Shown: positions 27,980-36,798 of the stretch, in pieces | Position numbering within the stretch: the first letter of the stretch is position 1 | Layout: each line of letters starts with the position of its first letter | NCBI GenBank assembly: GCA_913058575.1 | Contig: CAJXRF010000024.1 | Location: forward strand, 1 to 62,279 | DNA length: 62,279 nt | From: an uncultured Bermanella sp. | Lineage (GTDB): Bacteria > Pseudomonadota > Gammaproteobacteria > Pseudomonadales > Oceanobacteraceae | Reading direction: 5' to 3' | The notes under the pieces: generated by a model | Told to the model about the DNA's origin: nothing | What the model saw: the letters and a program-made list of their open reading frames with translations, nothing else | Databases searched by the model: none | Made by a program: the position numbers and the translations under genes

Positions 27980-28867
27980 CTATGAATTGGCTAACTTTAA
28001 AGTAGCGGTTTTTTGGCGTCGATAAACATAGGTAATGGAAAAACCAATAATGTACATGGTAATTGAGAACATGCCCGCGGGTATCGCGATCATACTGCCA
28101 TTCTCTAAAACGGTTAAAGCAATAAACATGGCCAACGCGCTACTTTGAATGCAGGCTTCTATGTAAATTGTAAACTGGTCTTGTAAATTGGGTGGTGACA
28201 CTTTAAACATCAACATCACCGCAAAGATCACCAGTAAATTAAAAAAGAATATAGTCACCCCTAAACTGGGTAAATATTCAATAAGATTGCGCCACTCGCT
28301 ATAGCATACAAATCCCACCAAAAAGAGTAAGAATAACAAACCAAAAGGGCCAGTTCGCAAACCAATTTCATGACCTAGTTTGGGTAAATACTGGCTAATG
28401 AGCACGCCGATTAAAATAGGCAAAAGCGTCATAAAAAAGAGTCGCTTTAAAATTTCCATTTCAGGGATATCAATAATGATGGACTCACTATAAATAAGGT
28501 CGGCGCTTATCTGTAGAATCCACGGCATGGTAAAAATAACCATGAGGCTAGAAAAAGCGGTCAGCGTGATAGATAACGCTAAATTGCCTTTCCCTAAATA
28601 GCAGAATAGATTTGACGTGGTTCCCCCTGGGCAGCAAGCCAACAACATAATACCCAATTTAAATTCCGCTGGCATATCCACTAAACACACCACGATACCG
28701 GCACAAATGGGCATAATAATAATTTGTGCCAATAACCCCATAAACAAAGGCTTTTTATTTCTTAACGCTTGCCCTAAAGCCTGTGCGTTAAGGCTTGTGC
28801 CTAGGCCTAACATCATTATAAACATGGCCAAAGGGACAATGACGGTTAACAAAAGGCCATTATTCAT
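27980..28867 (-). CDS. Bile acid:sodium symporter family transporter (BASS)
   Basis: 295 residues, about nine to ten transmembrane helices. The family signature is near LACCPGGTTSNLFCYLGKGNLALS, where paired helices form the sodium and substrate site. It moves organic anions (bile acids, keto acids, other carboxylates) inward with Na+. It neighbours the acyl-CoA synthetase/AraC pair, which fits import and CoA activation of an organic acid. The substrate is not readable from sequence. Confidence 0.87.
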   Translation of the reverse strand: MNNGLLLTVIVPLAMFIMMLGLGTSLNAQALGQALRNKKPLFMGLLAQIIIMPICAGIVVCLVDMPAEFKLGIMLLACCPGGTTSNLFCYLGKGNLALSITLTAFSSLMVIFTMPWILQISADLIYSESIIIDIPEMEILKRLFFMTLLPILIGVLISQYLPKLGHEIGLRTGPFGLLFLLFLVGFVCYSEWRNLIEYLPSLGVTIFFFNLLVIFAVMLMFKVSPPNLQDQFTIYIEACIQSSALAMFIALTVLENGSMIAIPAGMFSITMYIIGFSITYVYRRQKTATLKLANS

Positions 28868-29031
28868 AATTACTTGCTCTGTATTATTTTTATCTTAAAG
28901 TGCCGCCAGCACTGATGAGACGCCCTCAGGCTGGAACCTGAAGACTATCAAAATAAACACCAGCAAAGATTCATTTTCGGCGCCAAAACACTGGCAAACC
29001 GCGCCGAGTGCATTGGCCGTAATTCACTTAA

Positions 29032-32000
29032 TTAGGGCAAAACCAAGGAGCAGGTGCTGCCCGAAGAGGTTTTGGTAATATCAATGCGGGTGGGAATTTG
29101 CTCTTTCATTTCCGACACATGGGAAATAACCCCTACCATACGCCCTGATGCTTGTAAGTCCATAAGTGTGCGAATGGCTAAATCTAATGATTCCTGATCT
29201 AAACTGCCAAACCCTTCGTCTATGAACAAGGTTTCTAACTTAATGCCCCCCGCATAAGCCTGCACCACATCTGACACCCCAAGAGCCATAGACAATGCTG
29301 CCATAAAACTCTCTCCGCCACTTAGTGTGGCCACACCGCGCACTTTTGAGGTGTAGGCATCCTCCACTTCTAATTCTAGCCCAGAGGCCTTGTTTCCTTT
29401 GGCTCGATCCTCCTTACGCAGCAGCTGATAACGACCTTTGCTCATTAAATTCAACCTTTCACTGGCCACTACTAATACATCATCTAACAGCACACTTAAC
29501 ACAAAGCGCTGCAAACTTATTTTTTTACCGGTTTGCCCATTAGCCACATCTGATAACGTGCCCACGATGGCATACTCTTTTTCTAACGCGTCTCCTTTTT
29601 GCTGTTCTGTTTGCAATTGATTTTGAGTGTGGCTGAGTAAATTAAAACGCCCGTGTAGCTGAGTAAAGGTTTCTTCTGTTTGCAGTTGTAAAGATTTTGC
29701 TTTCGATACTTGCTCTTGTAGGTCATCTAAATTGGGAGGAGAAACCCCCTTTAACTGTTGTGAAAGTTGCGCTATTTGAGCATTTATCGAGATGCATTGC
29801 TGCTCAAATTGGCTAATGATTTTTTTTAAAGACTCCTGTTTGGCAGCAGGTAAAACCATTTCAAGCAATTGAGATTCATTTTCAATTCCGACCTCTTCAA
29901 GCGCCACTTTTAACTGGGCTTGAGCTTGCTGCTGATACTGTAAATGACTTTCACTACTTTGTTTTGTGCTAATGGTTTTCGCGCTAGCACCGGCTAAATC
30001 CTGTTGGGCTTGGCTAAATTCATCCTGAATACTTTGAATTAACAGCTTACTTTTTAGAATTTTGTCTTGTAGTTCATTAATGGCCAGATCCAGTACCGAT
30101 AAATCTTTATATTGCCCAGGAATACCATCTTGTGTTTGTTGGTACTGCCCTTCTAAATTGCCCAACTCTTGCTTAGAGGCCAACAATTGTATTTGCAATA
30201 TTTGTAATTGCGCTTGTAACTGTTGCTGGGTTTGTTGAGTGGTTTGCAAGGTATCGCGGAAACTTTGCAATTTGGAATGGGCTAAATTGGCTTCACTTAA
30301 TGATTGTTGGGTATTTTTAAACTGCAATTGCAGGGCTTCCAAACTCAATTGCGCTTGGCCCCCTAAAGACACTTTGAACTCTTCGCTGACGCTTAATTGT
30401 TCTTTATGATTTTGACTCAGGCCCTTGTAATATTCTCGAGCTTGCTTCACTAGACCATAAGCATCCCTTTCTTTGTCTTGAAGCGCTAGCACCTCTTGTT
30501 GACTGGGAATGGCCTGTGAATACCGGGCCGGATTCGGGTGCTGTTCACTCCCACACACTAAACAAGGTGTTCCGTGTGACAGTTCTTGCGCCAATAAAGC
30601 GGCCTGCCCTTGATGCCAAATCATTTGGGCTGCTTGGCTTTTAGATTTCAGCTCATCAAATGATTCTTTTAATGCCTTTCCTTTCACTTCAGCCTGAGTC
30701 AATAACTTAGCGGTATTCTGCACTTGAACCGTAGCATTTTTCCACTGCTGGTAAATACTTAACACAGTCTCTAAACGGGCCAGCTCTTGTTGAATTGGCA
30801 TTCGCTGTTCACTTTGGCTTTGCAACAGAGAAATTTTAGGTTCAATCTCGGTCTGCTGAGTTCGTAATTTTTCTTGCTGTTTAATTAAATCCACTTCTTT
30901 TAAAGACGCTTTTTTCACTTCCTGCTCTTGACTGGCCAGTGCAAGCTTAAGCCTGGCGAGTTGCTCAATTTGGGGCCGCAAGACGACACACTGTTGCAAC
31001 TTATTTTGATCCTCTGCAAGCGACTTATCTAAGCTGACAAGTGTCAGATGTTTTTCACGAGCATCATTGAGCTTTGCTTTGCAGGTATGTTCTATAATCA
31101 AGGCCTGATCAGCTTGTTGCTTGGCCTGTTTTAACTGCTCGGTTCTTTCTTTTAAAGCCGTCAGAAAAGGCAGTACTGTCGATGCATTATTGCTCTTTAA
31201 AAGCTCGTCTTTTTGCTGAACAACCTGTTTTTCTTGTACCGCTAACTGCGTTTTATTTTCTTTTAATTTATTAAGTTCTTCAAAGCTTGCCAATGTGGCT
31301 TGGCCATCTTTAAGTTTTTGACTCACTAAAACAAATTGCTCATGGGCATGGGTTTTATCTGATTGAGCCTTTTTATAAGGGGCCCCTAAAGAGGCTAACT
31401 CAGCATTTAATGTTTCAATAGAAGACACTTGTGCATTATGTAACACCCCTTCAATGCGATTGGCATGCTCTTTTACACTGGCTTTTATCGCTAGGGCTTT
31501 ATGCTTTAATTTGTCTTCAATTTTTCGATATATATGGGTTTGAAATAGCTGGCTGAATATTTTTTCACGCTCTTTTGAGTCAGCCATTAATAATTGGCGA
31601 AACTTCCCCTGAGGCAAGACCATTACTTGCCTGAATTGATCGGCATCTAAGCCTGTCAATTGTTCTATATATTCATTGGCATTAGAGACTTTACTGGAAA
31701 CAAGAATGCTTAAAGAGCCATCATGTTCTACTTTATAAAGCTGTGCTTCGGGTTTTTGAATAGTAAAGCCTTCACCGCTTTTTTTAATTCTGGGCTGTTC
31801 CGGCACACGACGAATTTGGTACTGATCCGTGCCCAATGAGAAGTCGAAGGTTACTTCGGTGAGTAATTGATCATCACTCATATCACAACGCATTTGCCCG
31901 CCTTCGCGCTCATCGCCTGTGGTTTTACCATATAAGGCAAAACACATGGCGTCTAGAATGGTGGTTTTACCCGCACCTGTCGGGCCATTTAACAAAAAAA

Positions 32001-32088
32001 GCGGATTATCCCCTAGGCAAGAAAAGTCAATTATTTGCGTGCCCACAAAAGGGCCAAAAGCTGACATGCTTAATTTTAATGGACGCAT
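29032..32088 (-). CDS. sbcC: Exonuclease subunit SbcC (SMC-like ATPase)
   Basis: 1018 residues, the Rad50-like partner of SbcD, processing hairpins and DNA ends. Walker A (LNGPTGAGKTT) is near residue 37, with long heptad-rich coiled coils at about 190-480 and 540-840. The zinc-hook CLVC lies near residue 510. The C-terminal ATPase half has signature LSGGESFMAAL and Walker B LETLFIDEGFGSLD. The start is 2 bases after the sbcD stop, so translation is coupled. Downstream, a GC-rich inverted repeat (CGGCGC/GCGCCG, 28978-29006) may end the transcript. Confidence 0.95.
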   Translation of the reverse strand: MRPLKLSMSAFGPFVGTQIIDFSCLGDNPLFLLNGPTGAGKTTILDAMCFALYGKTTGDEREGGQMRCDMSDDQLLTEVTFDFSLGTDQYQIRRVPEQPRIKKSGEGFTIQKPEAQLYKVEHDGSLSILVSSKVSNANEYIEQLTGLDADQFRQVMVLPQGKFRQLLMADSKEREKIFSQLFQTHIYRKIEDKLKHKALAIKASVKEHANRIEGVLHNAQVSSIETLNAELASLGAPYKKAQSDKTHAHEQFVLVSQKLKDGQATLASFEELNKLKENKTQLAVQEKQVVQQKDELLKSNNASTVLPFLTALKERTEQLKQAKQQADQALIIEHTCKAKLNDAREKHLTLVSLDKSLAEDQNKLQQCVVLRPQIEQLARLKLALASQEQEVKKASLKEVDLIKQQEKLRTQQTEIEPKISLLQSQSEQRMPIQQELARLETVLSIYQQWKNATVQVQNTAKLLTQAEVKGKALKESFDELKSKSQAAQMIWHQGQAALLAQELSHGTPCLVCGSEQHPNPARYSQAIPSQQEVLALQDKERDAYGLVKQAREYYKGLSQNHKEQLSVSEEFKVSLGGQAQLSLEALQLQFKNTQQSLSEANLAHSKLQSFRDTLQTTQQTQQQLQAQLQILQIQLLASKQELGNLEGQYQQTQDGIPGQYKDLSVLDLAINELQDKILKSKLLIQSIQDEFSQAQQDLAGASAKTISTKQSSESHLQYQQQAQAQLKVALEEVGIENESQLLEMVLPAAKQESLKKIISQFEQQCISINAQIAQLSQQLKGVSPPNLDDLQEQVSKAKSLQLQTEETFTQLHGRFNLLSHTQNQLQTEQQKGDALEKEYAIVGTLSDVANGQTGKKISLQRFVLSVLLDDVLVVASERLNLMSKGRYQLLRKEDRAKGNKASGLELEVEDAYTSKVRGVATLSGGESFMAALSMALGVSDVVQAYAGGIKLETLFIDEGFGSLDQESLDLAIRTLMDLQASGRMVGVISHVSEMKEQIPTRIDITKTSSGSTCSLVLP

Positions 32089-32090
32089 GT

Positions 32091-33230
32091 TTAGCCTTCC
32101 TCTTTGTGTATATTTTCAATGGTGGATTGCAAAACAGATAGTTGCCCATCGCTTAGTGTTTCACCTGAAACCTGACTAAAAAAGTCTTTGAACATATCTT
32201 GTTCAGCTTTTTTAACATGATCACGAAGCAAGACTGGATTTTGGGTTTGCTTCATTAAGCCGGTGCGCTCTAAATGCAACACATTGGGGTAAACACGACG
32301 TAATTTCCCCATGGCATCTAATATTGCATGGGTGTCTAGTAGCCTAATGGAAAGGTAGTCCTCATGGTGCGCATCCACTTCCCCAAGGCTTAGCAAATCC
32401 TCTAAAAAGCCCTCTACAATGCGGACATCTCGTAACGGTATTAACGGCAACAGCTCTGTGCTGGCTTGACCATTTTCATTAAGTGACACTAAGGTGACGG
32501 ATTTTTTCTGGTGTTGTTCGCTAAAGGAATATTTTAAAATAGAGCCACTGTAGCGCACATGGGACTCTCCTTTAAATTGAGGCCCGTGTAGATGCCCTAA
32601 GGCCACATAATTAAACGGTGTAAAAATATCAGCAGAAACTCGATCGGCCCCACCCATGCTTAATGGGCGTTCAGAATCACTTTCAGATGCCCCATCAATA
32701 AAGCAGTGGCTAATAACCACTTTGGCGAGTCCTTTGCTGTCATGATTGTGAACTTGCTTGAGCAGCACTTCCATGGCCTGCTGATGAGTGCTGGCATCGC
32801 AATCGTGTATCACTCTTACAGTGGCAGGGTCACAATAAGGAATAGCATAAAACACCGCCTCATTATTTTTGTTTTTAAGAGTAATGGTCTGTATTTCTTG
32901 GGTTAACGGCCCAATAATATGCAAACCACTGGTTGTCATTTGTTGCGCAGCAAATGCTAGGCGCTGATGGCCGTCATGATTTCCTGCTATCATAATCACC
33001 GGTATATTCAGAACCATGACTAATTCATTCAGTACTTCGCTTAATAGGGCCACTGCATCACTTGGGGGGACGGAGCGATCATAAATATCCCCCGCGACGA
33101 TCACCGCATCCACTTGCTGTTGGCGAGCATGCTCCACCAGCTGAAGCAACACGTGTTTTTGATCTTCCAAAAGAGATTGATTATGCAGTTGACGGCCAAT
33201 GTGCCAGTCAGAGGTATGTAAAAATTTCAT
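32091..33230 (-). CDS. sbcD: Exonuclease subunit SbcD (Mre11-like nuclease)
   Basis: 379 residues. Metallophosphoesterase motifs are present in order: FLHTSDWHIG, VIVAGDIYDR, IAGNHDG, VISHCF and YVALGHLHGPQ. With SbcC it forms the ATP-dependent double-strand nuclease that cuts hairpins and protein-blocked ends. It is first gene of the sbcDC operon, and the order matches other gammaproteobacteria. Confidence 0.96.
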   Translation of the reverse strand: MKFLHTSDWHIGRQLHNQSLLEDQKHVLLQLVEHARQQQVDAVIVAGDIYDRSVPPSDAVALLSEVLNELVMVLNIPVIMIAGNHDGHQRLAFAAQQMTTSGLHIIGPLTQEIQTITLKNKNNEAVFYAIPYCDPATVRVIHDCDASTHQQAMEVLLKQVHNHDSKGLAKVVISHCFIDGASESDSERPLSMGGADRVSADIFTPFNYVALGHLHGPQFKGESHVRYSGSILKYSFSEQHQKKSVTLVSLNENGQASTELLPLIPLRDVRIVEGFLEDLLSLGEVDAHHEDYLSIRLLDTHAILDAMGKLRRVYPNVLHLERTGLMKQTQNPVLLRDHVKKAEQDMFKDFFSQVSGETLSDGQLSVLQSTIENIHKEEG

Positions 33231-33420
33231 TAATCGCCGTAATATGGGGGCTACACTGAACTGGGCAATTTAACACAATTTTGCATAGTTTTTCATTATA
33301 TCCAATTTTTAAAATACACGATTAACAGAAGATTAATGTTCGCACCTTGACTAAAACAGGCTAACAAAATGTTCAAGATGTGCTTAATCAATGATCGTTT
33401 AGATGACTTTTCGCTTGCAC

Positions 33421-34191
33421 TTAATTGCTCTGCCCACCATTCACGAGAGCATTATAATCTGCTCCATTGTTCCTCTTTTTCAACCTATCCAACCCCAACT
33501 GCAATCGCTCTACTAATGGCTGAGACACATCTTTGCTAAACGCAAAGTAAGACGTGGTTTCTTTTAAAACATACACAACTTGATAATCCGAATTTAAAAA
33601 ACCCAACACCTGAATTAAGTCTCTGGCGACCGTTTCTTCATAGGCTAACAAGTCTATTCGCTCATAAGCCAACTTGTTAATCAAATCTTGAGGTTTAGCA
33701 GATTGTTGCAACATGGTACTGGGATTTTTATTTTGCAGAAACGCCCTCACTAATTGCTCGCCAGCATCATCTCGCACCACACCAATGGAATACCCAGATA
33801 TATCAAGGGCACTTTTAATATTAATATGACTAGACTGCTTAGCTAGCAGAACAATTCGCGTTTGCAGTATAGGCCCCACCCATTGAAATTGATCCTCTCG
33901 CTCTGGAGTTCGTGCCATGGCAAACAACATCACCATAGGTCCTTGCAAAACGCGATTATAACCGCGCGCCCAAGGCCGAAAATAAATGTCATTTCGATCA
34001 ATATTTTGCCCTACTTCTTTAGCTGCCTGCAGCAATATCTCTACCGTGATGCCCTTGGCGACACCCTCTTCTTGGAAGTTATAAGGCGGGAAGTGTTCAG
34101 TAATGTATTCGATATCGCTTAGCTGAGCAGCTTGGGGGGTTAGACTAAAAAGCAACAACAATATGGCTTGTAATACGATATTAAGCCGCAT
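33421..34191 (-). CDS. PAAT-type periplasmic substrate-binding protein (SBP_bac_3)
   Basis: 256 residues from the preferred ATG at 34191, which gives a clean signal peptide (MRLNIVLQAILLLLF to PQAA). Longer in-frame starts add a non-family leader. The mature part has the family pattern YITEHFPPYNF.E.G.AKGITVEIL, SIGVVRDDAGEQL and a C-terminal helix. No ABC permease genes are adjacent. Proteins of this kind in marine gammaproteobacteria are often solitary and may feed sensor kinases. The ligand is unknown, probably an amino acid-like compound. Confidence 0.82.
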   Translation of the reverse strand: MRLNIVLQAILLLLFSLTPQAAQLSDIEYITEHFPPYNFQEEGVAKGITVEILLQAAKEVGQNIDRNDIYFRPWARGYNRVLQGPMVMLFAMARTPEREDQFQWVGPILQTRIVLLAKQSSHINIKSALDISGYSIGVVRDDAGEQLVRAFLQNKNPSTMLQQSAKPQDLINKLAYERIDLLAYEETVARDLIQVLGFLNSDYQVVYVLKETTSYFAFSKDVSQPLVERLQLGLDRLKKRNNGADYNALVNGGQSN

Positions 34192-34424
34192 ACACCGCCC
34201 CCAACATGAAAGTCTCATTATAAGATAGTGCACAAAAGGGGAAGTACAACCACTAGACGCCCTAGAAGGAAATGATGTCCACATTAAAATACCCAAACAT
34301 AAAACCTTATTGAGCTATTTACAGTGCATATTGTTTCTATTGTCTATGTCATTTCATGACAACCAAGGGGCATTTAGGGTCTGTAAATGGGATCATTTAA
34401 GAGATTATTTTTAGGTAGATGGGT

Positions 34425-34453
34425 TTGTCCTAACCGGCATAATTCCCTATGAT
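34425..34453 (+). promoter_or_regulatory. Sigma-70 promoter for the FAD oxidoreductase operon
   Basis: TTGTCC (34425-34430), 17-base spacer, TATGAT (34448-34453). Transcription would begin near 34460, too close for the ATG at 34469 to be efficient, which supports the start at 34487. Confidence 0.6.
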
Positions 34454-34486
34454 GGCAGCCTTGTTTTAATGTTCACAGAGTGTTGC

Positions 34487-35881
34487 ATGTCCATAGCGTC
34501 TACCCTATCAAATACTGCACCAGCCAACGCTCCACGCATTGCTGTAATAGGTGCTGGCTTAGCGGGCTTAAGTGCGGCTTGGTTGTTAAAGCAAAAATAT
34601 CAGGTGACGTTATTTGAATCCCACGGAACCCCTGGTATGGGGGTATACACCAGCGATTATCATAGCAATGGCCTGCATAGCCGAGTTGACATTCCATTAA
34701 GGATTTTCACCAAAGGCTATTACCCTGAACTATTTTCTCTTTACAAGTATCTTGGGGTAGAAATGGAAAGCAGTGATCACAGTGCTGTTTATCAATACCA
34801 AAACACACACAAAGAAAAACGCCCAAAAGCGTTTTTCCAATATCATAACCAAACACTTTTTAATAAAAATATTCGCCTTCCCAACAAGAATACTCTTACA
34901 CCAAAGGGCTTACGTTTAACTCTGAGTCACTTTCAATTTTTCAAACAAATTGAAAGTGACTCACAAGATACTATGGCGCTTAGTAATATGACGTTTGGTG
35001 AATATGTGAATCAACAAAATTTCAACAAGCATTATATTGACGAAATGTTACTGCCAGCGCTATCGGTTACCTGCACCTGCGATTATCAGGACATTTTAAA
35101 TTATCCCTGTGATTTGATCGTGGAATATTTGGCTTGTGGCGTCATGAATGAAGGCATTGTGCGAGCCAAACTGGGGGTTGATGACATAGTGCCAAGATTA
35201 ACCCAAGGTTACCGCGTAAGATGTTTTGAGCAAGTACAAAGTATTGAAGAAAAAACGAATGAAAGCCCTTCTATTCGAGTCACCTCAAAAAATAGCCAAA
35301 CCCAAGAAGTATCAATACAAGAATTTGATTATGTCATCATCGCCACCCAGGCTAATGTGGCCCACGATATTCTTTCGAAAAACACCTTAACTTCTCAAGC
35401 CAAATTATTAGCCAATATTCCAGTGCAGTCTTCCAGTATGATACTGCATACCGACAGCAGCCAAGTATACCACGCGAAAAAAGCATCCCCTGTCAGCTAC
35501 ATTATTGATAAAACGCAAAAACGCCCTTCCACTTCGGTGGATTTAACCAAGGCATTTTCAAGTTACCAGCACCAAGCGCCTATCTATCAAACTTGGAATC
35601 CCATTAAACCACCCAAAGAAAGCCATGTACTCAGTCGCGCCCATTTTACTCGCCCATTAGTGACCTTACAAAGTCGCCAGTCGGTTGCACAGCTTATGGA
35701 GCTCAATAAACGGTCATCCATTAAAATATGTGGCTCTTACATGGTTAATAAAATTCCCTTATTAGATGCAGCAGTGGCTTCTTCCATTAATATTGCCAAA
35801 CAAATGGGCTGCACAATTCCTTGGGAAGAAAATACCGACAAGCCATTGGAACCCCTGAACAACGCCGAATTAGCCTATTAA
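34487..35881 (+). CDS. FAD-dependent amine oxidase-like oxidoreductase
   Basis: 464 residues. The N-terminal Rossmann FAD site IAVIGAGLAGLSAAWLL and following Glu of LFES are clear, and a C-terminal FAD segment (ICGSYM to AVASS) is present. It belongs to the NAD(P)-binding/amine oxidase superfamily close to desaturase- and protoporphyrinogen-oxidase-like proteins. It is one base from the methyltransferase gene downstream, so the two act together. Such FAD-oxidoreductase/methyltransferase pairs are known in fatty-acid modification (cyclopropane or furan fatty acids), but the substrate here is inferred only. The start was chosen from promoter geometry. Confidence 0.8.
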   Translation: MSIASTLSNTAPANAPRIAVIGAGLAGLSAAWLLKQKYQVTLFESHGTPGMGVYTSDYHSNGLHSRVDIPLRIFTKGYYPELFSLYKYLGVEMESSDHSAVYQYQNTHKEKRPKAFFQYHNQTLFNKNIRLPNKNTLTPKGLRLTLSHFQFFKQIESDSQDTMALSNMTFGEYVNQQNFNKHYIDEMLLPALSVTCTCDYQDILNYPCDLIVEYLACGVMNEGIVRAKLGVDDIVPRLTQGYRVRCFEQVQSIEEKTNESPSIRVTSKNSQTQEVSIQEFDYVIIATQANVAHDILSKNTLTSQAKLLANIPVQSSSMILHTDSSQVYHAKKASPVSYIIDKTQKRPSTSVDLTKAFSSYQHQAPIYQTWNPIKPPKESHVLSRAHFTRPLVTLQSRQSVAQLMELNKRSSIKICGSYMVNKIPLLDAAVASSINIAKQMGCTIPWEENTDKPLEPLNNAELAY

Positions 35882-35882
35882 T

Positions 35883-36734
35883 ATGGCTCAAAATGAATTC
35901 CATGATTTAGCCGAATTACAACTGAATATTAACCCCATAACCAAAACCATCACGAGCAGTTGGGGTAATTTAGGTTACTGGCAAGCCGCCTCACATTACC
36001 CTCAAGCTTGTGAGCAACTGGCCCGTGAAGTGGCCTTGATGGGTAACCTTAATAGCACACACAAAATGCTCGACACAGGCTTTGGCTGTGGCGACCAACT
36101 ATTACTGTGGATACAAGAATTTAATGTAAAAACCCTATATGGTTTAAATGTATCCCACAGCCAAACTGAATTTGCGAAAGAGAAAATAGCCAATGCATCG
36201 TTCAACATTAATACTGTTTGTGAATTAGACGCGGCTGATGGTTGTTCTGAAGCGTCATGGCAGGCATTAGATAATGACTTTCAGCGTATAATGGCTTTAG
36301 ACTGTATTTACCACTTTAGCGATAAGACTCGATATTTTTCTTTGTGTGAAAAACACTTAGCTGAAGATGGCGTACTGGTGGTGAGTGACCTTCTATTACT
36401 CAAAGATCAGCTATCTTTTATGCAAAAATTCCTATTAAAAAGCATTTGTGCTTTGTCTCATATTCCTTATAAAAATTTTAAAACCTTCGATCAGTACCAA
36501 CAGCAACTGGCGGATTCTGGATTAAGCATCACGCAACACAAAGACATTAGCCAGCAGGTGTTTTTACCTTTTGGTAATTGGTTAAAAACCTACATACCCA
36601 GCGTTAACAATAATTCAAGCAAATCTAAAAATAGCAGTTGGTTAAAATACAAAGGCGTGGCCAAATTTCTTGCTTGGGGGGATAAGCAAGAGATATTCAG
36701 CTACTGTATTTTAAAAATTGAAAGGAAGTCGTGA
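35883..36734 (+). CDS. SAM-dependent methyltransferase
   Basis: 283 residues of class I methyltransferase fold. Motif I is MLDTGFGCGDQLLL, the acidic residue after strand 2 is replaced by a GLNVS segment, and the post-motif region has RIMALDCIYHF, as in type 11 and mycolic-acid/cyclopropane synthase relatives. There is a hydrophobic region around 180-205. It is translationally close to the FAD oxidoreductase (1 base between stop and start). It probably methylates a small molecule or lipid precursor made by the pair. Confidence 0.85.
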   Translation: MAQNEFHDLAELQLNINPITKTITSSWGNLGYWQAASHYPQACEQLAREVALMGNLNSTHKMLDTGFGCGDQLLLWIQEFNVKTLYGLNVSHSQTEFAKEKIANASFNINTVCELDAADGCSEASWQALDNDFQRIMALDCIYHFSDKTRYFSLCEKHLAEDGVLVVSDLLLLKDQLSFMQKFLLKSICALSHIPYKNFKTFDQYQQQLADSGLSITQHKDISQQVFLPFGNWLKTYIPSVNNNSSKSKNSSWLKYKGVAKFLAWGDKQEIFSYCILKIERKS

Positions 36735-36798
36735 TTAAAAGTAGGGGACAGGCCGTTATCAAATGTAAACATAAATAACAGCCTTAGGTTACAGAAAT

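Noticed and set aside
28910-28955. CTGATGAG core resembling a hammerhead ribozyme
   Set aside because: The required second core (GAAA) and paired stem II are absent.
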